A stretch of DNA of 64,000 nucleotides from Variovorax sp. CAN15 (GCF_030462475.1 NZ_JASMRZ010000002.1:109851-173850), one strand, 5' to 3'. Positions 8,809 to 17,838 are shown, counted from the first letter of the stretch. Translations and numbers: made by a program. The notes: generated from the letters alone by a model not told the origin.

Positions 8809-9822
8809 TCAATCCGGCCTGGCTTCTGTCCATTGGGCCCCATCGGTGGCGCCTTCTCCAAAACTGACGCTCGTTCGGCGCGGATTCTTGTTGACCATGA
8901 GGCGTACGACGTCGCCGCGAGCGTAGTGGCCCGATGGGTCGTAAGCCGCCTTGGCCACGGCAATTTTGGCGAGATCGATATCTGCGTAGAGCAGGCCCTC
9001 CTGGTCCTGAGGCATGTGTGCCACCAATGGCTGTCCATCCGGACCGAAGATCATCGAGTAGCCACCACCAGGCTTGGCTCCGTCGGCATTGAGCAGCTCC
9101 GCTCGCTCAGGCGTATCGCACAACACGTCGAACATGTCCTGTCCGGTGACCGCGCTCGCGTGGAGCACGTAGCAGCCCCCTTCAAGCGCGTAGATCTGAC
9201 TGGCGGAGAGGTTGACCTCATGGCCAAGCGCAAAGGCTTTGCCGCGGTACAGCGTGAACGACGGCCAGGACGCGACGTGCACTTGCTCGTGCATCGAGTA
9301 CATCGCGTACTTGGAGAGCGGTTGGACGTGCTCTGCGCAACACAGCGCCCCCAGCCGGCCGACGCTGCTGTCGGCGACCTGGAAATCCGATCCATCGCCC
9401 TCGCCGAACAAAGTGCGCTCGACGTGCGTGGGCTTCAGCTTTCGGCGCTTGAACACCATCTCGCCCTTGTCACTGATGAGCGCCTGGCTGAGGTACAGGG
9501 ATCCACCCTCGATCTCGGAAAAGCCGATCACGACATTGATGTCCGATTTCTTCGCTGCGGCCGCGATCGCCGCCAACTCGGGTCCGTCAGCTCGCAGGGA
9601 GTTTGCGTGGTATTTGGAGACGAACTGCATCCCCCATGCAGGCGTTCCGAGCCACAGCCACCACGGGTAGCCCGGAATGAAGACTTCGGGAAAGGCCACG
9701 AGCTTGGCGCCGTTCGCACCTGCTTCTGCAATGAGGCCGATGGCTTTTTCCGTTGTCGCCCTCGCGTCGAGAAAGACCGGGGAAGCCTGGACGACGGCGA
9801 CCTTGAATGCTGTTTCGGACAT
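8809..9822 (-). CDS. Nitrilase, arylacetonitrilase-like
   Basis: A 337-residue carbon-nitrogen hydrolase that would convert a nitrile to a carboxylic acid and ammonia. The triad is visible: Glu46 in [11 protein letters not shown], Lys128 in [12 protein letters not shown] and Cys162 in [17 protein letters not shown] and the length match true nitrilases rather than amidases. The residue after the catalytic cysteine is Ala163, where most nitrilases have Trp. From memory, the mandelonitrile- and phenylacetonitrile-converting enzyme of Pseudomonas fluorescens EBC191 also has Ala there, which would suggest an arylacetonitrilase. AGGA precedes the ATG. It is the last gene of the transporter operon, 47 bases after livM. 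With mandelate-pathway genes next door, mandelonitrile or its 4-hydroxy form is the favoured substrate (inference). Confidence 0.9.
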   Translation of the reverse strand: MSETAFKVAVVQASPVFLDARATTEKAIGLIAEAGANGAKLVAFPEVFIPGYPWWLWLGTPAWGMQFVSKYHANSLRADGPELAAIAAAAKKSDINVVIGFSEIEGGSLYLSQALISDKGEMVFKRRKLKPTHVERTLFGEGDGSDFQVADSSVGRLGALCCAEHVQPLSKYAMYSMHEQVHVASWPSFTLYRGKAFALGHEVNLSASQIYALEGGCYVLHASAVTGQDMFDVLCDTPERAELLNADGAKPGGGYSMIFGPDGQPLVAHMPQDQEGLLYADIDLAKIAVAKAAYDPSGHYARGDVVRLMVNKNPRRTSVSFGEGATDGAQWTEARPD

Positions 9823-9869
9823 CTGGATTTCCTTGACCGTAAGTGAACTGAACTAAGGGAGAGACGGGG

Positions 9870-10871
9870 TCAGCGGCGAGGCATGTCGCGCCGCACGCCA
9901 AAAGGATCGATGGCCCATCGCCGGGTGACGAGGCTCCAGGCGCCACCGGGTGCGAACACCATGGTGGCGATGGCCAGGGAGCCGAGGCCGATGAAATACC
10001 ACGAGCCGTAGCTGGCGAAGGACTCGCGCAAGAGGAAGTAGAGGATCGTTCCCAGGATCGGGCCTTCCAGTGTCCCGATACCGCCCAGGACTGCAATGAA
10101 GATGGCCGCGGCGGACCAGTTCAACGAAAAGGTCGCGTCCGGCGTCACCTGCAGCGTATTCATGTAGGCCACGGCTCCCGCGAGCCCGGTGATGGATCCC
10201 GCGATGACCCACAGCGCAAGCTTGGCCCGCTGGATCGAAACGCCGGATGCGGCGGCGGCAGCCTCCGAATCCCTCACGCTCATCAGCGCCAGGCCCAGCC
10301 TGCCCCTGAGCATCATGCGAGCGATCACGAGTGCGCCAACGCCAGTGATCAGCGCCGACCAATAGACACCCGCGTTGCGCGTCCAACGATCAAAGCTCGC
10401 GAGTGCTTCGAGCGGCATGCCGCCCCCGGCTCCCAGCCATTCGCTGTTGAGCGTCAGGATTCGCAGCATCTCCGCAAGAACCCACGTTCCCACCGCAAAG
10501 TGGGCGCCGCCGAGCCGAAACATCGGCAGGGCGCTCAACAATGCAAAGAGGGCGGTCACCGCCACTGCCAGCGGCAGCATCATCCAGGGGTTGACTCCCA
10601 ACCCGTTGGACAGCGCGAAAAGAGCGTAGGCCCCCACACCGACGAACATCTGGTGCCCGACGACAACCAGTCCGCCGTAGCCTGCGAGCAGGTTCCAGGC
10701 CAGGGCCATCGCGAAGACGGTGAAGATTTCCACAAGGAGACGTTGCGTCGCGAAGCTCGTGAACCACGGCGCCAAAGCCAAGGCACCCACCACGGCGAGC
10801 AAGGCGACGCCAACTACCGCCCTCCCCGCTTTGCGGGGCCGCGCCCCGTCCATCAATACGACCGAGTTCAT
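9870..10871 (-). CDS. Branched-chain-type ABC transporter permease (LivM-like)
   Basis: A 333-residue inner-membrane permease with about ten hydrophobic segments. The LivM hallmarks are LLAGYGGLVVVGHQMFVGVGAYALF near residue 65, and SVRDSEAAAAASGVSIQRAKLALWVIAG (the EAA-like cytoplasmic loop, about 205-230). The C-terminus has a GGIGTLEGPILGTILYFLLRE segment. The ATG overlaps the end of the livH-like gene in an ATGA arrangement, so the two are translationally coupled. It probably forms the membrane channel with LivH for the nitrile-derived or related substrate. Confidence 0.9.
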   Translation of the reverse strand: MNSVVLMDGARPRKAGRAVVGVALLAVVGALALAPWFTSFATQRLLVEIFTVFAMALAWNLLAGYGGLVVVGHQMFVGVGAYALFALSNGLGVNPWMMLPLAVAVTALFALLSALPMFRLGGAHFAVGTWVLAEMLRILTLNSEWLGAGGGMPLEALASFDRWTRNAGVYWSALITGVGALVIARMMLRGRLGLALMSVRDSEAAAAASGVSIQRAKLALWVIAGSITGLAGAVAYMNTLQVTPDATFSLNWSAAAIFIAVLGGIGTLEGPILGTILYFLLRESFASYGSWYFIGLGSLAIATMVFAPGGAWSLVTRRWAIDPFGVRRDMPRR

Positions 10872-11734
10872 CGGGAACCCTTTCCAAAAAGCCCTTGTGG
10901 ACGGGCCAGCAGCGCGATCAAGAAGACCAGGTGCCCGAAGAAGGGACCGAGGCCCGACGACACCTTGGCACCAAGAAGCTGTGCCACGCCGATGATCAAG
11001 CCGCCGACGAACGTGCCCCAGACATTTCCGAGCCCCCCGAGCACGACGGCCTCGAACGAGTACAGCAGTCGCTCGGGCCCCGCCGTGGGGGAAAACGGCG
11101 TTCTGATGCCGTACATCACCGACGCCAGCGCGATCACGGCGAGGACAAAGCCGGTGACCAGCGCGAAGAAGTTGCGGTCATTGACGCCAACCAGGCGCGC
11201 GGTGCCGGGGTCGTCCGCGACGGCACGAGCCTGCCGCCCCAGATGCGAGTGACCTATCAACCAGCTGGTGCCCGCAAAGATGGCCACGCTGATCAATGTC
11301 GAGACCAGCGGCAGCAGCCCTATCGACACGCCGCCCAGATCGAATCCCCGCAAGGCGAACTCGCCGGCCTGAAGACTGCGCGTATCGGCCGTATAGACCT
11401 CCTGCAGGACGTTCTGCACGACGATCGAGAGGCCGAACGTCAGAAGCAGCGGCGAAAGCGCTCCCCTGCCGACAACGCGATTGAGCAAGATTCTCTGCAG
11501 CACATAGCCGATGACGAACATCATGGGAACCACGGCGAGCAACGAGAGAAACGGACCGACGCCCAGGACCTGCATCACGGTGCTGCACAAATAAGCGCCC
11601 AGGACGATCAGATCGCCGTGCGCGATGTTGATCATCTTCATGACGCCGAGGCTCAGGCTGAGGCCCAGTCCGAAAAGGGCATAGAGCGCACCGAGCATCA
11701 GCCCGCCTGCGATGGTCTCGAGAAAGGCTTGCAT
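10868..11734 (-). CDS. Branched-chain-type ABC transporter permease (LivH-like)
   Basis: A 288-residue integral membrane protein. It begins MQAFLETIAGGLMLGALYALFGLGLSL and continues with GVMKMINIAHGDLIVLGAYL, the classic LivH start. The cytoplasmic loop is seen at ARAVADDPGTARLVGVNDRNFF, and the C-terminal part contains GGLGNVWGTFVGGLIIGVAQ. The ATG at 11734 was chosen because it matches the family start; the frame continues upstream for 15 residues without family resemblance. It starts one base from the livF stop and overlaps livM at its end. Confidence 0.9.
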   Translation of the reverse strand: MQAFLETIAGGLMLGALYALFGLGLSLSLGVMKMINIAHGDLIVLGAYLCSTVMQVLGVGPFLSLLAVVPMMFVIGYVLQRILLNRVVGRGALSPLLLTFGLSIVVQNVLQEVYTADTRSLQAGEFALRGFDLGGVSIGLLPLVSTLISVAIFAGTSWLIGHSHLGRQARAVADDPGTARLVGVNDRNFFALVTGFVLAVIALASVMYGIRTPFSPTAGPERLLYSFEAVVLGGLGNVWGTFVGGLIIGVAQLLGAKVSSGLGPFFGHLVFLIALLARPQGLFGKGSR

Positions 11735-11735
11735 G

Positions 11736-12428
11736 TCAGATTCCAAAGTAGGCTTGGGCAACTTGCGCATGGTCCGCATGCTCGGACGCCCCTTCCAGCA
11801 CGACGCGCCCTTTCTGGATGCAATAGAAGCGATCGGATTCGGAAATCGCGCGCTTCACGTTCTGCTCCACCAGTACGACGGCCAGGCCATCGCCGCGGGC
11901 CCGCCCCAGGAGTTCGTAAACCTCGTTGACGGCAACCGGAGAAAGACCCAGCGAGATCTCGTCGCACAGCAGATAACTGGGGTTGCAGACCAGCGCGCGC
12001 GAGAGCGCCACGAGTTGCTGCTGACCGCCCGACAGGGCTGTCGCCGGGCGATGCTGAAATGCTTCCATCACCGGAAATTCCTTCATCAAACGCTCGATGG
12101 TCCATGGCCCCTTGCGTCCATTGCGCATTGCCAACTGAAGGTTTTCACGAACCGTCAGGCTGGGAAACAACCGCCGGCCTTCCGGCACCAGTGCGATGCC
12201 GCGATCGAGCTGCTTGCGCTCCGGTTCGCCGCCCACGGGCCGGCCGTCGAGCAGAACCCCGTCGGGACGTGCGCGGACCGAACCGACGATCGAACGAAGC
12301 AACGTCGATTTGCCCGCGCCGTTCGATCCAATCAAGGCCACGGTTTCCCCCGGCTTGACCTCGAATGTGAGACCGAACAATGCCTGGAACAGGCCGTAGT
12401 ACGCATCGAGTCGTTCAGTGCGCAGCAC
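11736..12428 (-). CDS. ABC transporter ATPase (LivF-like), GTG start
   Basis: A 230-residue ATPase subunit. Walker A is GSNGAGKS, the signature motif is LSGGQQQLVALSRAL, and Walker B lies in YLLCDEISLGLSPVAVNEVYELL. The H-loop appears in VVLVEQNVKRA. The short length and YYGLFQALFGLTFEVKPGE near the start mark it as LivF type. The GTG at 12428 was chosen because GAGGAGG lies seven bases upstream; ATG codons further up fall inside livG. It overlaps the end of livG by 14 bases, so translation is coupled. Confidence 0.9.
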   Translation of the reverse strand: MLRTERLDAYYGLFQALFGLTFEVKPGETVALIGSNGAGKSTLLRSIVGSVRARPDGVLLDGRPVGGEPERKQLDRGIALVPEGRRLFPSLTVRENLQLAMRNGRKGPWTIERLMKEFPVMEAFQHRPATALSGGQQQLVALSRALVCNPSYLLCDEISLGLSPVAVNEVYELLGRARGDGLAVVLVEQNVKRAISESDRFYCIQKGRVVLEGASEHADHAQVAQAYFGI

Positions 12429-13158
12429 AGTCGACCTCCTCGCCGATGTCGGAGCCCAGGTATGTGTCCCGCACAGTCTGGTCATCCATGACCGATCCGG
12501 GATCGCCATCACAGATGACAGCGCCGCTTGCAAGCACGACAAGGCGATCCGCTGCCGAAACCAGGGCGTGCACCAGATGCTCGATCCAGAGAACGGTGAC
12601 GCCGCTTTGATGAATGGTGACGATCAGCTGCAGCAGCTGCTGCATCTCGCCGTCGGTCAGCCCTCCGGCCACCTCGTCGAGCAGCAACAGGCGTGGCTGC
12701 GTGGCGATCGCACGCGCAAGCTCCAGGCGTTTTCTCTGAAGCAGCGTGAGCGTGCCTGCCAGCTTGTTCGCGACAGGAGCGAGGCCGCAGCGTTCGATCG
12801 CGTCTACCGCCAATTCCTGTGCGGCACTCCCGTTCCCGCTGCTGCCGAAGGTCGCGGCCACCAGCGCGTTTTCATAGGCCGTCATGCCTTCGAACGGCTG
12901 CGGGATCTGGAAGGTGCGCCCGATGCCGGCACGGCATCGCTGCGCTGCATCCAGCGTGGTGACGTCCATGCCATCGAGAAAGACGCTGCCGCTGTCACAG
13001 CGCGTGCTTCCGGAGATGAGCCCGAACATGGTGCTCTTGCCTGCGCCGTTGGGACCGATCACACCGATGAATTCGCCGTCCGCCACGGAAAGCGAGAGTT
13101 TCGGGATGATGACCATGTCGCCGTAGCGCTTGGTTGCGTCGCGCAGTTCGAGCAGCAT
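12415..13158 (-). CDS. ABC transporter ATPase (LivG-like)
   Basis: A 247-residue ATPase. Walker A is GPNGAGKST; the Q-loop area reads GIGRTFQIPQPFEGMTAYENALVA, typical of LivG; the signature motif is degenerate (LTLLQRKRLELARAIA), as is common in this subfamily; Walker B is RLLLLDEVAGGL with EMQQLLQLI following. The H-loop is in VLWIEHLVHAL. It lies nine bases after the substrate-binding protein gene and precedes livF. Confidence 0.9.
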   Translation of the reverse strand: MLLELRDATKRYGDMVIIPKLSLSVADGEFIGVIGPNGAGKSTMFGLISGSTRCDSGSVFLDGMDVTTLDAAQRCRAGIGRTFQIPQPFEGMTAYENALVAATFGSSGNGSAAQELAVDAIERCGLAPVANKLAGTLTLLQRKRLELARAIATQPRLLLLDEVAGGLTDGEMQQLLQLIVTIHQSGVTVLWIEHLVHALVSAADRLVVLASGAVICDGDPGSVMDDQTVRDTYLGSDIGEEVDCAAH

Positions 13159-13167
13159 GGCAGTTCC

Positions 13168-14463
13168 TCAGGCCAGCTTCAGGAGTTCGAACTTGCGCTG
13201 CACGGGAATCTCCGGCGCCGTCTTGTTGTTCGTGATGAAGAGCTCCGGCTTGCCCGCGGCGCTCACTCGCCATTGCCCCCCGACGACACGTATCTTGGAG
13301 ACGTTCTTGATACCGCTCGATGCGAAGTCGAGCCTGCCGATGATGGTGTCGTGTTTCATCACGCGCACGGCGTCGGCCACCTTGACAGGATTCTTGGGGT
13401 CGCCACTGGCCTTGAGCGCCTGGATTCCGGCTTCGAACAGCGCGTGAACGACTCCCAGGGGCTGAGTCCACTCGCGCTTCGTGGCGGTGGTGTAGGCGTC
13501 GGCAAACTGCTTGGCCGTCTGGCCGGTGAGGCTGGACTTGAACGGATAGGCAGGCGTCCACCAGATCTCGGTGGACATGCCGTCGGCACGCGCACCGAGC
13601 GCCGCGACACCGCCGGGGAAAAGCAGGGCCTTGGCGACCGTCGCGACCTTCGGCTTGAAGTTCATCTGCGCGGACTGCTTGACGAACGAAGCCCATTCGG
13701 GCGGATTGAACAGGCCGGTGACGATCTCGACGTTGTCCTTCTTGAACGCCTGGATGTAGGAAGAAAAATCGTCGGCGCCCACCGGAAAGCGGCCGATGTC
13801 CACGACCTTGTAGCCTGCCTTGGCAAAGGCGGCGGGCATGCCGAGCTTCGGGTCGCCCATGGCGTTGCCCGGCACGTCGTTGCTGAAGACCGATCCGACC
13901 GCCTTGTTCGACGGCACGCCGGACCAGATGTCGAGATACACGTCGGAGATGTCTTCAAGGCCCCAGAAGAAGTGGAAGACGCTCTTGAAGCCCTTGGCCG
14001 GATCGCCCTTGAGCGGGAACATCCATGCCTGCCACGGGCCGACCGTCGAGATGCAGGGCACGCCATTCAGCTCGCATTGCTGCGACGCGTTGGGACCGAT
14101 CGCCACCTGCGCCAGCATCAGGTCGATGTTCTCCTTGTTGATGAGCTCGGCCGCCAGGTTGGACTGCCGGTCGGGGCTGCTCTGGTCGTCGCGCGCCAGG
14201 ATCTCGACCTTGTATTTCTTGCCGCCGACGGTCAACCCGTCCGCAAGCGACTTGCGCACCTGGTCGAGGATGAAGTCGTCGGCTTCGGCGAACGGCGAGA
14301 AAGGACCCGTCTTCGGGCTGATGTAGCCGATCTTGATCGTGTCCTTGTCGGCTGCCCAAGCCGAACTGGCCTGGCCGAGGGCCGCTACCGCGCCCAGCGC
14401 CGCCGCGCCGCGAAGCAACTGGCGACGGTTGCCAAGGAGGCCGGAATAGCCGGCGTTCTGCAT
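13168..14463 (-). CDS. ABC transporter substrate-binding protein (type I periplasmic binding fold)
   Basis: A 431-residue secreted binding protein that leads the transporter-nitrilase operon. The N-terminus has a twin-arginine-like signal (GNRRQLLRGAAALGAV) with a likely cleavage near SSAWA. The mature part starts DTIKIGYISPKTGPFSPFAEADDF, the usual opening of Leu/Ile/Val- and amide-binding proteins, and continues with KYKVEILARDDQSSPDRQSNLAAELIN. At about 430 residues it is longer than LivK and resembles the urea/amide group. The ATG at 14463 has only a weak ribosome binding site; a TTG seven codons upstream with GGAG before it is a credible alternative. Confidence 0.88.
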   Translation of the reverse strand: MQNAGYSGLLGNRRQLLRGAAALGAVAALGQASSAWAADKDTIKIGYISPKTGPFSPFAEADDFILDQVRKSLADGLTVGGKKYKVEILARDDQSSPDRQSNLAAELINKENIDLMLAQVAIGPNASQQCELNGVPCISTVGPWQAWMFPLKGDPAKGFKSVFHFFWGLEDISDVYLDIWSGVPSNKAVGSVFSNDVPGNAMGDPKLGMPAAFAKAGYKVVDIGRFPVGADDFSSYIQAFKKDNVEIVTGLFNPPEWASFVKQSAQMNFKPKVATVAKALLFPGGVAALGARADGMSTEIWWTPAYPFKSSLTGQTAKQFADAYTTATKREWTQPLGVVHALFEAGIQALKASGDPKNPVKVADAVRVMKHDTIIGRLDFASSGIKNVSKIRVVGGQWRVSAAGKPELFITNNKTAPEIPVQRKFELLKLA

Positions 14464-14638
14464 GTGTGTCGATGTCTTCAAAGTGCGCTCCGTTGCGGTT
14501 ACAGCCCTCCGCGAAGGCCTGCCCAACTTTCCTTTTTTCGGGCACGCGCGACTTTGTTGGTTCGGCCAGAAAATTTGACTGGAACGGCCCTTCCCCGGGC
14601 TGCAGATGCGCGCCACCTGGGAGTGACTTAGGGTTTTC

Positions 14639-14654
14639 TTGGCATCAACCTTGC
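14639..14654 (+). promoter_or_regulatory. Candidate sigma-54 (-24/-12) promoter for the AraC gene
   Basis: TTGGCATCAACCTTGC matches the sigma-54 pattern TGGCAY-N5-TTGC with GG and GC exactly ten bases apart. It lies in the 287-base divergent region between the binding-protein gene (start 14463) and the AraC gene, and points toward the AraC gene. In GC-rich DNA such matches occur by chance, so this is moderate evidence. No enhancer-binding activator gene was seen in the window. Confidence 0.35.
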
Positions 14655-14750
14655 GTGATTTCGATCAGACTCCGGAGAACCGGATCAATGCACCGGGCCT
14701 GCGCTGCCCGGGCACCGAGCAAGTGCAACGCCAGCCCCAGGTGGGCCGCC

Positions 14751-15731
14751 ATGTCGACCTCAACTGCCACCCCGATCCTCGCTTCCACTGCCGGCCTCGA
14801 TGGACACGACAAGTTCGGCTATTGGCAGGACGTCGTGTGCCGTGCGTTGGTCGATCTCGAATGCAGGCCCATGGACGGAATGGCCTTCGAGGCGTCCGTC
14901 AGGGGATCGCGTCTCGAGGGCCTGAGCGTTGCCCAGATCGAAGCTTCCGCGCACCGCGTCGCCCGCCAGCCTTCGGCCATATCGCGTTCCGGCGAAGAGT
15001 CGCTGATTTTCAATTTCGTGCTCTCGGGGATAGCCATGGCGGAGCAGGACGGAAGAAGAGTCGTGCTGAGGGCAGGCGACGGAGCCGTCTGCGACGCACA
15101 GCGCCCTTATTCACTGAGATTCGACGACGCGTTCAAGCTCATCACGATCAAACTTGCGCGTTCGGCCATCGCACATCGGGCCGCGAGCATTCATCGCATC
15201 ACCGCGAGAAGCCTGGCGGAATCGAGCCAGATGTGCCCGATCCTCTTTGGGTACCTGGTCGGTTTCAGCAAGCAGGCCTCTCTTCTTGAGCCGGCCGCAT
15301 CGGAAAAAGTGGTCAGGAACTTCACCGAATTGCTGTCTGCAGCCATGGACGAGGTCATCCTGGCCTCGCCGCTGCCGCTCTCGGAATACCGGGCAACCGC
15401 ATTGATGCGCGTGAGGGACTTCGTGGAGCGCCATCTGGACGTGTGCGAACTTGGCACGTCCATGGTGAGCACCGCATTGAATTTGTCGCCGCGCTATATC
15501 AACAAGTTGTTCGAAGCCGAGAACACCTCCTTGACGCGGTACATCTGGCGCCGGCGGCTTGAACGCGCGGCGGCCGATCTGCAAGATCCGGCGCGCGCCA
15601 GCCTCGGTATCTCCGCGATCGCGATGGCGCACGGGTTCAACGATCTGAGCCACTTCAGCCGGGCATTCCGGCAACGGTTCGACCTGTCGCCCCGCGCTTA
15701 CCGCGCAAGCGGCACCGCCTCGACCGCCTGA
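14751..15731 (+). CDS. AraC-family regulator with AraC_binding_2-type sensor domain
   Basis: A 326-residue regulator. The N-terminal region (about 10-190) resembles the AraC_binding_2 sensor found in FeaR-like regulators of aromatic amine catabolism (FGYWQDVVCRALVDLEC, then EESLIFNFVLSGIA, DGAVCDAQRPYSLRFDD). Two C-terminal helix-turn-helix units (about 225-322) include LSPRYINKLFEAENTSLTRYIWRRRLERA and GFNDLSHFSRAFRQRFDLSPRAYR. The ATG at 14751 has AGGTGGG upstream; an in-frame ATG at 14688 with GGAG is an alternative. It is divergent from the transporter-nitrilase operon and ends four bases from the stop of mdlB, so it most likely controls one or both. Confidence 0.9.
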   Translation: MSTSTATPILASTAGLDGHDKFGYWQDVVCRALVDLECRPMDGMAFEASVRGSRLEGLSVAQIEASAHRVARQPSAISRSGEESLIFNFVLSGIAMAEQDGRRVVLRAGDGAVCDAQRPYSLRFDDAFKLITIKLARSAIAHRAASIHRITARSLAESSQMCPILFGYLVGFSKQASLLEPAASEKVVRNFTELLSAAMDEVILASPLPLSEYRATALMRVRDFVERHLDVCELGTSMVSTALNLSPRYINKLFEAENTSLTRYIWRRRLERAAADLQDPARASLGISAIAMAHGFNDLSHFSRAFRQRFDLSPRAYRASGTASTA

Positions 15732-15735
15732 GGTG

Positions 15736-16866
15736 TCACCGGCCGCCTGGGGAGCCAGGCAGATCGCGCACGTTTGTCGCGCCGAGCAGGGTCATGCTGC
15801 GGACAAGTTCGTCGGCCAGGATCCCCAGGACGGCTGCCGCGCCCTGCTGCCCGCCCACGGCCAAGCCGTAAAGCGTGGGTCGGCCCACGAACACAGCCGT
15901 TGCCCCCAGTGCCAAGGCCTTTGCGACGTCGCCACCACGCCGAATTCCGCCGTCCATGAACACGGGGATGCGTCCGCCAACTGCACTCACGACACGCGGC
16001 AGCGCCGAGATCGCCGAAGGCGACGCATCGTTCTGGCGACCACCATGGTTCGACACGATCAGGCCGTCGATGCCGTGGTCGACCGCCATGCGTGCGTCGT
16101 CCGCATGGAGCACGCCCTTGAGAAGGAGTGGCCCCTTCCACAATCCACGAAGCCACGCCAGGGATTCCCAGACGAGCGACCGGTCCATGGCGCGAGCCAG
16201 CAACGCGGCTTGCATGCTGGTCGAACCAGCGCCGCTTCCGGACGGCGTCAGATTGGCGAAGTCCGGCGCGCCGCGCGGGGCCATCCGAAGCGACCACCCG
16301 GGGTGGCTCAACAGATCCCAGGCCAGGCGGGGTGTTGGCCGAAACGGCATGCGGAATCCGTTGCGCATGTCGAGTTCGCGGTTGCCGCTGACGGGAACGT
16401 CCACGGTCAGCACCAACGCCTGGTAATCATCCTTTTGGGCACGCTCGACGATCTGGCTCGCCATCTCGCGGTGCATGACGTAGAGCTGCATCCACAGCAT
16501 GCCGCCCGGGACGGCTGCGCGTACATCCTCCAGTCGCATGTTGGAGGCTGTCGACAGTGAAAAAGGAATCCCTGCACCGGCGGCCGCGCTCGCCAGCAGG
16601 CGGTCTCCCTCCGGCCGAACCAGGCTGTTGAGCCCGGTAGGCGCAATGCCGACAGGCAATGCCCATTTCCGGCCGAAGACCTCGACGGACGTGTCGATCT
16701 GCGTGGTGTCTCGCAGCACGCGCGGCGTGAGTTCGATCGACGACAGATCGCCCGCGTTTCGCCGCATGCAATGTCCGTCGTCGGCGGAGCCTTCGACGTA
16801 GTCATAGACGAATCGCGGCAGCACCGAGCAGGCTCTGCGCCGATAGTCTTCGATGTTCAACAACAT
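15736..16866 (-). CDS. mdlB: FMN-dependent (S)-mandelate dehydrogenase-like enzyme
   Basis: A 376-residue FMN alpha-hydroxy-acid dehydrogenase that oxidises a 2-hydroxy acid to a 2-keto acid. The catalytic histidine is His274 in IVSNHGGRQNDASPSA; the FMN phosphate site is DGGIRRGGDVAKALALGA. Segments PTGLN, LSTASNM and QLYVMHREMASQ match (S)-mandelate dehydrogenase MdlB as remembered, rather than lactate dehydrogenase LldD, which has LSTVS and QLYVLRDR. It is the last gene of the minus-strand operon that begins with benzoylformate decarboxylase, so the product benzoylformate (or its 4-hydroxy form) would be used by that enzyme. A membrane-anchoring insert may lie around residues 175-215, where the sequence is unusually long. 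L-lactate dehydrogenase activity is the main alternative. Confidence 0.85.
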   Translation of the reverse strand: MLLNIEDYRRRACSVLPRFVYDYVEGSADDGHCMRRNAGDLSSIELTPRVLRDTTQIDTSVEVFGRKWALPVGIAPTGLNSLVRPEGDRLLASAAAGAGIPFSLSTASNMRLEDVRAAVPGGMLWMQLYVMHREMASQIVERAQKDDYQALVLTVDVPVSGNRELDMRNGFRMPFRPTPRLAWDLLSHPGWSLRMAPRGAPDFANLTPSGSGAGSTSMQAALLARAMDRSLVWESLAWLRGLWKGPLLLKGVLHADDARMAVDHGIDGLIVSNHGGRQNDASPSAISALPRVVSAVGGRIPVFMDGGIRRGGDVAKALALGATAVFVGRPTLYGLAVGGQQGAAAVLGILADELVRSMTLLGATNVRDLPGSPGGR

Positions 16867-16914
16867 GCGCGTTACCCGAGGAGCCGGTGAACGTGTCTTG
16901 TATCGATCGCGGCG

Positions 16915-17838
16915 TCAGGCAATGGCGCGCATTTCCGCGAGGCGCACGAGCGACAACAATGTCTCCGTGACAGGCAGTTTGATGCTCAGGGGACCGGCCG
17001 CCGCCACGACCGCGCCATTGATGCTCTCGACCTCGGTGCGGCGGCCTGCCAGGATGTCTTGCAGCATGGATGGCTTGTGCCCGATGTGTTGCGCGATTGC
17101 GCTCGCCACATTGGCCCAGCATTTGGCAGGGTCCACGTCTATGCCCATGCGCAATGCGACGGACAGCACTTCCGTGACGACGTCGTTTGCAAGGCGACTG
17201 CCGTCGCGCACTTTGCCGAGTTCATCGACCGTGCAACCGGATACGGCGCAGATGCTGTTCAGTGCAGCGTTGAACGCGACCTTCTCCCAGATTGCCGCCC
17301 ACACGGTGCCGTCCGAGGAGCAATCGAGCCCGGCCCTCGTGAGCACTTCGGACACCTGGGCAATGAAGGGGCGATCGATTCCGTCGGCCGCCATCAGCCG
17401 CACGACGCCCTTGCCGTGCGAGTGCACGTGGCCCGCGCCGACCATGTCCGCCGGCCATGTGGTGACACCGATCAGGATGCGCTCCGGCGATGCGAACTCG
17501 GCGATCTTCTCGACATTGCCCAAGCCGTTTTGCAGCGACAGCACATGCACGCCCGGTCCGATCAGATGCCGCACCCCGGACAGGGCCGCACTTGTGTGCA
17601 GCGTCTTGGTGAACACCAGCAGCAGATCGGGAAGATCGGCGGCCTCTTCCGGCCTTAGAGCCTTGAGTGCCGTGACCTGGCGATCACCACTGTCGGTGGC
17701 CAGGCGAAGCCCCTTTGCGCGGATGGCTCCGATGTGCGCGTCGTTCACGTCTATCAGCGTGACTTCATTGCCTGATTCGGCGAGCAAGCCACCGAACAGG
17801 GAACCCATGGCGCCTGCGCCAACTATCGAAATTTTCAT
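16915..17838 (-). CDS. Ketopantoate reductase-family (ApbA/PanE) dehydrogenase
   Basis: A 307-residue NAD(P)-dependent dehydrogenase. The nucleotide-binding motif is VGAGAMGSLFGGLLAESG at the N-terminus. Family catalytic residues are in WEKVAFNAALNSI (Lys and Asn, about residue 185) and RRTEVESINGAVV (Glu, about 270). The ATG at 17838 is preceded by AGGT. Annotated alone it would be 2-dehydropantoate 2-reductase, but it lies inside a mandelate operon between mdlB and the aromatic symporter. D-mandelate dehydrogenases of Enterococcus belong to this family, so oxidation of (R)-mandelate is a good alternative (inference). Confidence 0.85.
   Translation of the reverse strand: MKISIVGAGAMGSLFGGLLAESGNEVTLIDVNDAHIGAIRAKGLRLATDSGDRQVTALKALRPEEAADLPDLLLVFTKTLHTSAALSGVRHLIGPGVHVLSLQNGLGNVEKIAEFASPERILIGVTTWPADMVGAGHVHSHGKGVVRLMAADGIDRPFIAQVSEVLTRAGLDCSSDGTVWAAIWEKVAFNAALNSICAVSGCTVDELGKVRDGSRLANDVVTEVLSVALRMGIDVDPAKCWANVASAIAQHIGHKPSMLQDILAGRRTEVESINGAVVAAAGPLSIKLPVTETLLSLVRLAEMRAIA

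Noticed and set aside
15736-16866. Annotation as L-lactate dehydrogenase
   Set aside because: The PTGLN, LSTASNM and LYVMHREMA segments and the mdlC-containing operon favour mandelate dehydrogenase; lactate activity is kept as an alternative.
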